In this document: positions 50,631 to 60,261 of the stretch, piece by piece
Numbering within the stretch: the stretch's first letter is position 1
Layout: each line of letters begins with the position of its first letter
Assembly (NCBI GenBank): GCA_031273455.1
Contig: JAISRZ010000069.1
Coordinates: 1-64,000, forward strand
DNA from: Deltaproteobacteria bacterium
GTDB lineage: Bacteria > Desulfobacterota > Desulfarculia > Adiutricales > Adiutricaceae
Length of the DNA stretch: 64,000 nucleotides
Direction of reading: 5' to 3'
Notes under the pieces: generated by a model
What the model saw: only the letters and a program-made list of their open reading frames with translations
The model's database searches: none
Told to the model about the DNA's origin: nothing
Made by a program: the position numbers and the translations under genes

Positions 50631-53201
50631 ATGTATAAGTTTTCCAATGATAGAAAAAAATTGTTAACTAAAATTAATATTATTGCAATATTTTTTCTAT
50701 TATCTATAGCTACAATACTATTGCTTACTATATATACGCGCAATCTACTAAATACCTACATGACTGCGGAGTCCCATTACATAATAGAACGATTGAAAGC
50801 GGTTAGTTTAAGCGCCTCCACCTTTGTTAACGCTGATGAGCTGGAAAAATTTCAAACTATTGAAGATATGAAACTTGAGTCATATCAAGATATAAAGAAA
50901 AAATTATATTATTTTTCAAAACAAGTAGATGTATTTTATGTATATTATATGCGAATAATTGATGGAAAAATACAATATATAATAGACAATGATTACGATG
51001 AAAAAACCCGAGTTGGCCTGGACACCCCCTTAACCGACATCGCGATTGAAGAGGGCGCCGATGACGCTTATCTAACGGGTGAAGTGAATTGCGAGGACAT
51101 CGGCTCGTACACCGAGGGTTGGGAAGGGTTAATGTCGGCTTACGCCCCAGTTTTCAACTCCCAAGGAAAAATCGTCGGGGTCGTGGGCGTGGACATCAAG
51201 GACGCGGAAATAATGGACTCCCGCCTAAAAATGTCCAGGCTTACGGGAATAGAAATATTTTCGGTCATTTTGGTTATGGTCAGTGGAACGATTTGCCTTA
51301 TGGGCTTTAAGAACGCCGCTAAAAGAGCGGAGGCCTCCAACCAGAGCAAGTCCACTTTTTTAGCCATGATCAGCCATGAGATTAGAACGCCCATGAACGC
51401 GATTATTGGGCTAAGCGAACTGACGCAACGGGAATATGGCAAGCCCAAAGGGTTGGAGTATATCAGCGGCATAAAAAACGCTGGCGCGGGTTTGCTGGCT
51501 ATTATCAACGATATCCTAGATTTTTCCAAGTTTGAGTCGGGCAACCTGACGATAAACATAGCTCCTTATAATATATCTTCATTGTTAAATGACGTTTTAA
51601 CAGTTATTAAAGTTAAAATGTCCGAAAAATCGCTGAAATTAATTTTAGATATATCGCCTAAGATTCCGAGCGTCCTTTTTGGCGACGCCGGACGCATAAA
51701 ACAAATACTCCTCAATCTATTGGGCAACTCCGTCAAATACACGGAAAATGGTTTTATCAAATTTTCCGCGTCTTGTGAGCCTTTAAGCGTGGTTAGCTTG
51801 CGTCTGACTTTTGTGGTGGAGGACAGCGGAATCGGCATTAAACCAGAAGACATGCCAAAATTGTTTAGAGAATTTATTAGACTGGACGTTAAACGGAATA
51901 TCAAAGTGGAAGGCACTGGCTTAGGGCTCCCGATAGCCAATTTTCTTTGCGAAGCCATGGATGGCGGCATAAAGGTGACTAGCGAATACGGCGCGGGCTC
52001 CACCTTTACCGCGACAATTAATCAAACCTTGGAAGACTGGACCTCCATTGGCGAATTTTCTGAGGTCTTAGTTAAAAACTTAGAGCCGCAATCCATCAGC
52101 TTCACCGCTCCCGAGGCTAACGCGCTATTGGTGGATGATCTGCCCAGTAATCTTTTGGTGGCCGAAGGTTTGCTCATTCCCTATGGCATGCGAGTCTTTA
52201 CCTGCTTAAATGGGCTAGAGGCCTTGGAGCTTATTAAGTCGCGGCCTTTTGACATTGTCCTTATGGATCACATGATGCCGGAGATGGATGGCCTTGAGGC
52301 CACCAGGGAGATCAGGTCCTTAACCGGCAAAAGGTTTCAATCCATGCCCATTATCGCTTTAACCGCCAACGCGGTGGCTGGCATGAAGGAAATGTATTTA
52401 GAGAACGGCTTCAATGATTTTCTCTCCAAACCTATAGAAGTATCAAAATTAGACGCGATCTTAAAAAAATGGATCCCTGACAATAAACGTCAGTCTCAAG
52501 AGCATTTAAAGTTTAATAAAGATAATGACTCAATCTCTGAAACAGCTTTAATACCTGAAATTGATGGTTTAAACGCTAATATTGGTATTGAAAGGATTGG
52601 TGGATCGAGTAAACGTTACTTTGAATTGCTTAAAATGTTTACCAGCGATGTCCAGGCTGGCTGGGGCCATTTGGCCAAAAAGCCTGACAAATATTCCATA
52701 ATTCCATTCACTACATTTGTTCACTCTATGAAAAGCGCTTTAAATAATATTGGTTCAATAAATCTAGCGAAAGACGCTGAAAACTTAGAAATAGCTGGTC
52801 GCGATGTTGATTTTAAACTAATTCATAGTTTATTATGTCCTTTTCGAGATAAACTATCGATATTAACGGAGCGAATCAAAGACTTTTTAGAGAGCCATCA
52901 AGCCGCTGATGGGGGCGGCGCGGCTGGGGGGAGCGGCGGCTTAGGGCCAGAGCTACAAACCGCTCTCTCCCATCTTTTGGCGGCTTTAAAGCGAAAGGAT
53001 GTCGATACAATCGATCATATCATTATCGAGCTCCGTTCCATGACCCTGCGGTTAAAAATCAGCGATCTGGTCGCGGAAATTGACGAGCTAGTTTTAACGG
53101 CGGACTTTGAGCTAGCCTCGGAAAAACTGGCTCAGTTAATTAGCTGGGATAAAGCTGAGTCGAAAGACCATGAGGATGTGGACCGGGGCTTAAACGGTTA
53201 G
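50631..53201 (+). CDS. Hybrid histidine kinase (periplasmic sensor, HisKA, HATPase, REC, Hpt, C-terminal module)
   Basis: [52 protein letters not shown]. Confidence 0.93.
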   Translation: MYKFSNDRKKLLTKINIIAIFFLLSIATILLLTIYTRNLLNTYMTAESHYIIERLKAVSLSASTFVNADELEKFQTIEDMKLESYQDIKKKLYYFSKQVDVFYVYYMRIIDGKIQYIIDNDYDEKTRVGLDTPLTDIAIEEGADDAYLTGEVNCEDIGSYTEGWEGLMSAYAPVFNSQGKIVGVVGVDIKDAEIMDSRLKMSRLTGIEIFSVILVMVSGTICLMGFKNAAKRAEASNQSKSTFLAMISHEIRTPMNAIIGLSELTQREYGKPKGLEYISGIKNAGAGLLAIINDILDFSKFESGNLTINIAPYNISSLLNDVLTVIKVKMSEKSLKLILDISPKIPSVLFGDAGRIKQILLNLLGNSVKYTENGFIKFSASCEPLSVVSLRLTFVVEDSGIGIKPEDMPKLFREFIRLDVKRNIKVEGTGLGLPIANFLCEAMDGGIKVTSEYGAGSTFTATINQTLEDWTSIGEFSEVLVKNLEPQSISFTAPEANALLVDDLPSNLLVAEGLLIPYGMRVFTCLNGLEALELIKSRPFDIVLMDHMMPEMDGLEATREIRSLTGKRFQSMPIIALTANAVAGMKEMYLENGFNDFLSKPIEVSKLDAILKKWIPDNKRQSQEHLKFNKDNDSISETALIPEIDGLNANIGIERIGGSSKRYFELLKMFTSDVQAGWGHLAKKPDKYSIIPFTTFVHSMKSALNNIGSINLAKDAENLEIAGRDVDFKLIHSLLCPFRDKLSILTERIKDFLESHQAADGGGAAGGSGGLGPELQTALSHLLAALKRKDVDTIDHIIIELRSMTLRLKISDLVAEIDELVLTADFELASEKLAQLISWDKAESKDHEDVDRGLNG

Positions 53202-53330
53202 CCGGTTAAACCCGCGATTTATAGCGCCTTGGCCTTAAAGGAGGCTATAAAACGCGATTATCAAACATTAGCGTCGCTAGCCAGGGCGATCTAAAGGTCA
53301 GGCTTACCAGCTCTTATTTGACTAACCACT

Positions 53331-56300
53331 ATGGAAATTAATATGTTTAAGCTATTTATGGCTTTAATTTTCGCTTTAACGCCTCTAATCTTGTTTCCAA
53401 AGTTGTCCATAGGCGCCGAAGAAACCTTCGCCTACCAATCTTATCGTGATATCCCTGGCGTCACCAAAGAGGAAATAGAGGCTATCGAGCGGATTATAAA
53501 ACAAAAACCTCGTTTTATCTTGGGGGCTGAGCCCAGCGTGGAATTGTTTCGCCAGATTGACGGCTCGCTCGGCGGCTATAACGTTCTTCTGTGTAATTGG
53601 CTAAGCTCGCTTTTTGGGGCTAAGTTTACACCAGTTATATATGATTGGGATCTATTGACCGCAGGCCTCGATCGTCAGGATATTGACTTCACTGGCGATC
53701 TGACGCCCACCCCCGAGCGAGTGGCCCGATATTTTATGACCTCGCCCATGTTGGAGCGACCGATTAAATATATGCGCCTTCCAGACAGCCTTAGTCTAGC
53801 GGAAATCGCCAAATCCCGGCCCCCCCGTTACGGGTTTTTAGCTAAGACCTCAACATTTGATCAAGTCAGCGCCTCTTTAGAGAAATCTTACGCGGTTATT
53901 ATGGTCGATAATCATAAGGAGGCCTACCAAAAGCTTTTAAATGGCGATATTGACGCCTTTGTCGATGAGGCGCCTTATGAGGCCGCTTTCGACTCCTTTG
54001 GCGATATCGTGACCGAAGATATGTTGCCCATGGTCTTCGGCCCAGTCTCTTTGGCCACCGCTAACCCCGAATTCGAGCCCATCATTAAGGTCGTCCAGAA
54101 AGCTTTGGATAACGGGGGCGTGGAATACTTAACCATATTGCTTAAAAGGGGCCAGGCGGAATATCGAAGCCATAAATTTTTTTCGTGGCTGACCCCGGAG
54201 GAACGTCAGTACGTTTTTGAGCACAGCGCCTCTGGACAGAATAAGCCTATCCCAGTGGGCCTGGAGTACGATAATTACCCCATCGCTTTTTATAATGATC
54301 GGGAAAAGGCTTGGCAAGGTTGCGCTTGGGATGTTTTAGAGGAGATTAGAGCCATTAGCGGACTCAATTTCGCCAACGCGTTTCCCGAGCCAGTTATCTT
54401 TCCAGAAATGGTGCGGAAGCTGGAAAGCGGCGAAATAGCCGTCATTTCCGAGCTTATTAAGACCACGGAAAGGGAAGGCCGATTTATTTGGCCAGATAAA
54501 CCCTTCACCACTGACAACTACGCTCTCGTGTCCCTCATTGATTTTCCTAACATTGAGCTGTCCGACGTGCGCCGATACACCATTGGCTTATCCGAGGGCA
54601 CCGCCTATACGGAGCTATTTTGGACCTTATTTCCGCGTCATACGCGGACTAAAGAATATATTGACGTGCTTTTGCCGCTGTACGCTTTGGAGCGCGGCGA
54701 AGTGGATCTGGTCATGAGCACCCAAAACCAACTCCTTAGCATGACCAATTTTTTGGAAAAGCCATATTTTAAAATAAATGTATTTTTAAATAGAACATAC
54801 GAATCATATTTCGGCATTAATAAATCTGAAACAATTCTGCGCTCCATAATCAGTAAAGGCATGAAGCTGATTAACGTCAATAACATCGCTGAGCAATGGA
54901 AACGCCGCGTGTTTGACTATAACAGCGCCGTGGCCCGGGAACGGACGCCTTTTTTGGTCGCCGGGATCTTTCTTTTCCTTTGCGTCATTGTCCTTCTTTT
55001 GATCATGTACTTTAAAGGTAAATCCACGGAAAAATATCTGGAGTCTTTAGTTGAGACCCGGACGAGAGAGCTTAAACGACAAACAGAGGTCGCTAATCTG
55101 GCCGCCAAGGCTAAAACTGAGTTTTTAGCCCGCACCAGCCATGAGATCCGGACCCCCATGAACGCCATCTTAGGCTTAAGCGAACTGGCCCAAAGGGAGT
55201 ATGGCCAGCCGAAAGCTTTGGAGTATATTATTGGCATCAAAAACGCCGGTAAAATTCTTCTGTCCATCATCAACGATATCTTGGATTTTTCCAAAATCGA
55301 GTCGGGCGGCCTTTTGATCCATCCCGAGTCCTATCAGACCGCCTCCCTTTTAAACGACGCTTTGGCGGTCATTCGCGTCAGGATGACGGAAACCGCCCTC
55401 AACCTTTTTCTGACCATCTCCCCGAACATCCCCGCTAACCTCATTGGCGACTCGGTCCGGATCAAACAGATACTATTGAACCTTTTGAGTAACGCCGTTA
55501 AATACACTAACCAAGGCTTCATTAAGTTCACCGCCAAAGGGGAACCCATTGACCCCAAGGCCATCCGGCTAACCTTTGTGGTTGAGGACTCTGGCGTTGG
55601 CGTTAAACCCGAGGATTTAGCCAAACTCTTTGTGGAGTTCACGCGGGTGGACGATAGTAACTCTTCGCGTATTGAGGGCACTGGCTTAGGGTTAGTCATA
55701 GCTCGGAGCCTATGCCGGGCCATGGGCGGCGATATCACGGTCGAAAGCCAATACGGTCGCGGCTCCACCTTTACGGCCACCTTGATTCAAAACGTTGACG
55801 ATTGGGCCCCCATGGGGGATTTATCGACCATAACCGAGACGCGCGCCGAGACCCAGATCGTCACCTTCACCGCCCCCGAAGCGGAGCTTTTGATTGTGGA
55901 TGACTTTCCCAGTAACCTTTTGGTGGCCGAAGGTCTGCTCGTCCCTTACGGCGCCCGGGTTCTGACCTGCCTTAATGGCCGGGAGGCCGTGGAGCTAGTC
56001 CAACGGCGCCCCTTTGATCTGGTGTTAATGGATCACATGATGCCGGAAATGGACGGCGTGGCGGCGACTTTAGCCATTAGAGCCATGAGCGAGGAACGTT
56101 GCCAGACCATGCCCATTATCGCCTTAACGGCCAACGCCGTCTCCGGCATGAAGGAACTTTTCCTCGAAAACGGCTTTAACGACTTTATTTCTAAACCCAT
56201 TGACACGGTCAAACTGGATGAGGTCTTAAAAAGATGGATCCCCGCTTCTAAGCGGCGAAAAATCGCCCGACCAGAGCCCCAAGAACCCGCCCCCAAGGCC

Positions 56301-56933
56301 CCCAAGGCCCCCAACGGATCGGAGGAGCTCCCGCGAATCCCTGGGGTGAAGGCCGCGGCCGGGTTAGCTCGGCTCGGGGGAAACCGTCGCCTCTACCTAA
56401 AACTCTTGGGAATGTTCCGCCAGGATCTAACGACCGGTTTTATTTATCTGGAGAACCCGCCCACGGAAACCACCTTAGCCGACTTTACGACCAAGGTTCA
56501 CGCTTTTAAAAGCGGTTTGGCTAACATCGGGGCCGAGGAGCTCTCTAAATCCGCCGCCCTTTTGGAAAGCGCGGGCCGGAAGGCCGATTGGCCGACCATT
56601 AACGAGCGACTCCCTGGGTTTCGCGAGGAAATAGCCTTACTTTCCGCGCGGATTGGGGCCTTTTTGGGTCGGACCGAGGAGGCCAAGGCTAAAACCCCAA
56701 AAGCCCAAATGGAGCCGGAAATTGGGCGGGCTTTGGAGCGGTTAAAGGAAACTTTAAAAGCCCAGGATTTAACGGCCATTGAGGTCGCCTTAACCCAGCT
56801 ACAAGCTTTACCGCTTAACGTTAAGACTAGAGAAGTTGTGTCCACGATCGAGGAGCGGATCTTAACGGCGGACTATCAAATAGCCTTAAATGACGTCATC
56901 TCCTTACAAAATAAAGGAAATTATTATGAATGA
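53331..56933 (+). CDS. BvgS-like hybrid histidine kinase (two SBP_bac_3-like sensor domains, HisKA, HATPase, REC, Hpt, C-terminal module)
   Basis: Signal peptide, two solute-binding-like segments, [47 protein letters not shown]. Confidence 0.92.
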   Translation: MEINMFKLFMALIFALTPLILFPKLSIGAEETFAYQSYRDIPGVTKEEIEAIERIIKQKPRFILGAEPSVELFRQIDGSLGGYNVLLCNWLSSLFGAKFTPVIYDWDLLTAGLDRQDIDFTGDLTPTPERVARYFMTSPMLERPIKYMRLPDSLSLAEIAKSRPPRYGFLAKTSTFDQVSASLEKSYAVIMVDNHKEAYQKLLNGDIDAFVDEAPYEAAFDSFGDIVTEDMLPMVFGPVSLATANPEFEPIIKVVQKALDNGGVEYLTILLKRGQAEYRSHKFFSWLTPEERQYVFEHSASGQNKPIPVGLEYDNYPIAFYNDREKAWQGCAWDVLEEIRAISGLNFANAFPEPVIFPEMVRKLESGEIAVISELIKTTEREGRFIWPDKPFTTDNYALVSLIDFPNIELSDVRRYTIGLSEGTAYTELFWTLFPRHTRTKEYIDVLLPLYALERGEVDLVMSTQNQLLSMTNFLEKPYFKINVFLNRTYESYFGINKSETILRSIISKGMKLINVNNIAEQWKRRVFDYNSAVARERTPFLVAGIFLFLCVIVLLLIMYFKGKSTEKYLESLVETRTRELKRQTEVANLAAKAKTEFLARTSHEIRTPMNAILGLSELAQREYGQPKALEYIIGIKNAGKILLSIINDILDFSKIESGGLLIHPESYQTASLLNDALAVIRVRMTETALNLFLTISPNIPANLIGDSVRIKQILLNLLSNAVKYTNQGFIKFTAKGEPIDPKAIRLTFVVEDSGVGVKPEDLAKLFVEFTRVDDSNSSRIEGTGLGLVIARSLCRAMGGDITVESQYGRGSTFTATLIQNVDDWAPMGDLSTITETRAETQIVTFTAPEAELLIVDDFPSNLLVAEGLLVPYGARVLTCLNGREAVELVQRRPFDLVLMDHMMPEMDGVAATLAIRAMSEERCQTMPIIALTANAVSGMKELFLENGFNDFISKPIDTVKLDEVLKRWIPASKRRKIARPEPQEPAPKAPKAPNGSEELPRIPGVKAAAGLARLGGNRRLYLKLLGMFRQDLTTGFIYLENPPTETTLADFTTKVHAFKSGLANIGAEELSKSAALLESAGRKADWPTINERLPGFREEIALLSARIGAFLGRTEEAKAKTPKAQMEPEIGRALERLKETLKAQDLTAIEVALTQLQALPLNVKTREVVSTIEERILTADYQIALNDVISLQNKGNYYE

Positions 56934-59817
56934 CGTGGTTTCAGGCGATTTTTCTGATCAGCTTTCCCCCACTTCATCGGTCAAAACCAAGTTCAGGGTG
57001 TTTTCTTGCGTTTTACTCCTGGGCGTTTTTGTGTTCGGCTTGGGGGCGTTTTTTGTCTCCGTGCGGAAACTGGGCTATGTGTCCTTACAGGATAATCTCT
57101 CGCTCGTCGCGGAAACCATGCGCCTTAAGTTAGCCACCGAGGTTAACAGTGAGCTGGCCTTGGTCAGCAAAATGGCTGACTCGCCTTTAATCCTGAGGTA
57201 TTTTCTGGATCCAGCCAATCCAGAGTTAAAACAAATCGCCGATGAGGAATTCGCGGTCTATAGGAGAATTTTTAAAAATAAATCCGTATTTTGGATTAAT
57301 GATATTGATAAATTGTTTTATTCTAATGAACAATCGCCATATCATGTTGACCCATCATTACCGGAAAATTATTGGTACGAAATGACTCTTTACGAGACTG
57401 AGCTTTACAACTTCAATATCAACTATAATCCTGATCTTCACGAAACCAATCTTTGGGTCAACGCCCCAGTTTTTTTATGGTCAGCCGATGGGACTAAAAC
57501 GCCGGTGGGCATGCTGGGGACAGGTATTAACCTAACCACTTTTCTCGAATCCATCTTAACCATCGACTCCAACATCTCGTTGTATATGTTCAACCGTTTT
57601 GGGGAAATCACCGCCACTAAGGACACGTCTTTAGTGTTCGACAAAGTTTTACTCTCGAAGCGTCTGGGGATAGCTGGCGACAAAATCATCGCTGTGGCCA
57701 AAGAGCTTAATGACTCTAAAATGCGCATATTTATTTACGAAGACGTTATGTACGGAGTCTGCGACGTTCCCCAGATGGGCTGGTTTCTGGTTGACAGTAT
57801 TCCCATCACTTTTTCCACTTTGTTCGATCCGTTTTTGACGGGGGTGTTTTTCTCCATCCTGGCCTTGATCACGCTCATTGTCATCGCTTTTAACGTCTTT
57901 GTTTCCCATATGTCCAATACCCTGGAAAACCAGAACCGACGACTAATTCTTCTCCATCAGCAAGCTATGGCCGCCTCTAAAGCCAAAAGCGATTTTTTGG
58001 CTCGCACCAGCCATGAGATCCGCACCCCCATGAACGCTATAATTGGCCTTAGCGAAATCGCTTTGCGCGAACATGGGACCGATAAAATCTTAGAGTATAT
58101 CAATGGCATCAAGGTCGCTGGGGTTAATCTTCTGGCCATCATTAACGATATTCTTGATTTTTCCAAAATCGAGTCCGGTAATCTCCCTTTACACGTTAGC
58201 CCGTACGAAACAGCCTCTTTTTTAAATGATTTATTGTCTATCATTCGCGTTAGGCTGACAGAAACGCCTTTAGAGCTTATTCTGGACATTTCCCCCCAGA
58301 TCCCTTGCGCCCTAATTGGCGACTCCGGGCGGGTTCGACAAATTCTCCTCAATCTTCTAAGCAACGCCGTTAAATACACCCATAAAGGGTTCATTAAGTT
58401 TAGGGCCACTGGCGAGCCTTTAACCAACGAGGCCATTCGCCTAACCTTCGCCGTGGAGGATAGCGGCGTGGGCATTAGACAAGAGGATTTGCCCAAGCTC
58501 TTCGGGGAGTTTATCCGGATCGATGAGAAGCGGAATATCAACATTGAGGGCGCTGGTCTAGGTTTGGTCATCGCCCGCAACTTGTGCCGGTCCATGGAGG
58601 GCGATATCACGGTCCAAAGCCAATACGGTCAGGGCTCGCTCTTTACGGCCACCTTGACCCAAGGCGTCAGCGACTGGACGCCCCTGGGGGATTTACCGGC
58701 CATCTCGGAGATGAATGAGGACATCCAGACCGTCACCTTCACCGCCCCCGAGGCGAACATCTTAATCGTCGATGACTTTCCCAGTAACCTTTTAGTGGCT
58801 GAGGGTTTGCTGTCTCCTTACTTAGCCCGGGTCCACACCCGCCTTAACGGTCGAGAGGCGGTGGAGTTGGTCAAAAGTCGCCCCTTTGATCTCGTCTTAA
58901 TGGACCATATGATGCCGGAAATGGATGGCGTGGAGGCCACTTTAGCCATTAGAGCCTTAAGCGAGGAACGCTGTCGGACCATGCCCATTATCGCCTTAAC
59001 GGCCAACGCCGTCTCCGGCATGCGGGAACTATTCCTTACGAACGGCTTTAACGACTTTATTTCTAAACCCATTGAGACGAGCAAGTTGGACGCGGTCTTA
59101 AAAACCTGGATTCCCGCGGGCCTACGGCGTGACCTGGGTGAGCCGGGCCAAGCGGAGCCCCAAGCCCTTATTCCCCCGGAAACGGATCCCCCAGAAACGA
59201 TTCCCCCGGAAACGGTTACTAATGACGCCCCGCCGCCCCAAATCCCGGGCCTTAACGCCGCCGCCGGACTGGCCCGGCTCGGTGGGAACCTTCGTCTTTA
59301 CCGAAAATTGCTCCAAGCCTTCCAAAAGGACCTGGAAACCGGTTTAGGGCCGCTAGAGAACGCTCCCCTTGAGGCGACTTTAAGCGACTTCACCACTAAG
59401 GTTCACGCCTTTAAAAGCGGCCTCGCCAACATCGGGGCCGACGAGCTAGCGAAGACCGCCGCTCTTTTGGAAAACGCGGGCCGGAAAATAGACTTCCCCA
59501 CCATTAACGACCTTCTCCCCCGCTTTCGGGAGGAGTTGGCCTTACTGTCAACGCGGATTGGCGAGGTTATGGGCGAAGTCAGCTTCAAAAGAGACCAAAA
59601 GGTGGAGCCAGATATCGGGCGAGCCGTGGAACGGTTACGGGCGACCTTGGAGGCCAGGAATCTAGAGGAGTTGGATTCCGCCATGGCCAACTTAAGCTCT
59701 CTCCCTCTAAACGCGAAAAGACGGGATTTGGTGGCGGAAGTGGCCGACGCTATTTTGCTGGCGGACTTTAAGAAAGCTTTGGCCACTCTGATGGCCTTTC
59801 CGAAAAACGATAATTAA
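56926..59817 (+). CDS. Hybrid histidine kinase (periplasmic sensor, HisKA, HATPase, REC, Hpt, C-terminal module)
   Basis: Start at ATG 56926 (MNDVVSGDF) after AAAGGAAA, overlapping the upstream stop by 8 nt; canonical HK/REC/Hpt motifs. Confidence 0.93.
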   Translation: MNDVVSGDFSDQLSPTSSVKTKFRVFSCVLLLGVFVFGLGAFFVSVRKLGYVSLQDNLSLVAETMRLKLATEVNSELALVSKMADSPLILRYFLDPANPELKQIADEEFAVYRRIFKNKSVFWINDIDKLFYSNEQSPYHVDPSLPENYWYEMTLYETELYNFNINYNPDLHETNLWVNAPVFLWSADGTKTPVGMLGTGINLTTFLESILTIDSNISLYMFNRFGEITATKDTSLVFDKVLLSKRLGIAGDKIIAVAKELNDSKMRIFIYEDVMYGVCDVPQMGWFLVDSIPITFSTLFDPFLTGVFFSILALITLIVIAFNVFVSHMSNTLENQNRRLILLHQQAMAASKAKSDFLARTSHEIRTPMNAIIGLSEIALREHGTDKILEYINGIKVAGVNLLAIINDILDFSKIESGNLPLHVSPYETASFLNDLLSIIRVRLTETPLELILDISPQIPCALIGDSGRVRQILLNLLSNAVKYTHKGFIKFRATGEPLTNEAIRLTFAVEDSGVGIRQEDLPKLFGEFIRIDEKRNINIEGAGLGLVIARNLCRSMEGDITVQSQYGQGSLFTATLTQGVSDWTPLGDLPAISEMNEDIQTVTFTAPEANILIVDDFPSNLLVAEGLLSPYLARVHTRLNGREAVELVKSRPFDLVLMDHMMPEMDGVEATLAIRALSEERCRTMPIIALTANAVSGMRELFLTNGFNDFISKPIETSKLDAVLKTWIPAGLRRDLGEPGQAEPQALIPPETDPPETIPPETVTNDAPPPQIPGLNAAAGLARLGGNLRLYRKLLQAFQKDLETGLGPLENAPLEATLSDFTTKVHAFKSGLANIGADELAKTAALLENAGRKIDFPTINDLLPRFREELALLSTRIGEVMGEVSFKRDQKVEPDIGRAVERLRATLEARNLEELDSAMANLSSLPLNAKRRDLVAEVADAILLADFKKALATLMAFPKNDN

Positions 59818-60261
59818 GAATTTTTTATCTAAAATATACCTATATTAACTAACGAATATCTAACCTAAACTCCAAAAAAAATAGCGAAGACAATGGATCT
59901 TTTTTTGGAAATATTTCTAGCGTAACCAAAGAAAGCCTTTACTATATATAGGATACAGGCTGGAAAAAATTTTTTTGATCCCCTAATGGCGCCCATCCTT
60001 TTACGCGCTATTATTAGCGTATACAAGGCGTTGAGCGACATGGCGAACCAGTCAAGATTATTGGTAGACATTCCCTCTGACAAAGTGGTTCACAGCAAAT
60101 CGGCTGGCGTGAAAGGTGAAAAGCGCGTCTATAAGCGCGCCAGATATTTTCGAAACACAAACGGAGACCCCAGAAATGAGGCCAAAGTTGGAGCGAAAAT
60201 TGGGTTCCAGACCCTTAATAAGCGTTAACCGCGAGACTAAGCGCTAGAGGAGTGACCTGTT

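Noticed and set aside
57957-58610. 217-aa antisense ORF on the minus strand
   Set aside because: Lies entirely inside a well-supported hybrid kinase; Ser/Arg/Ile-rich translation is typical of antisense reading of this codon usage.
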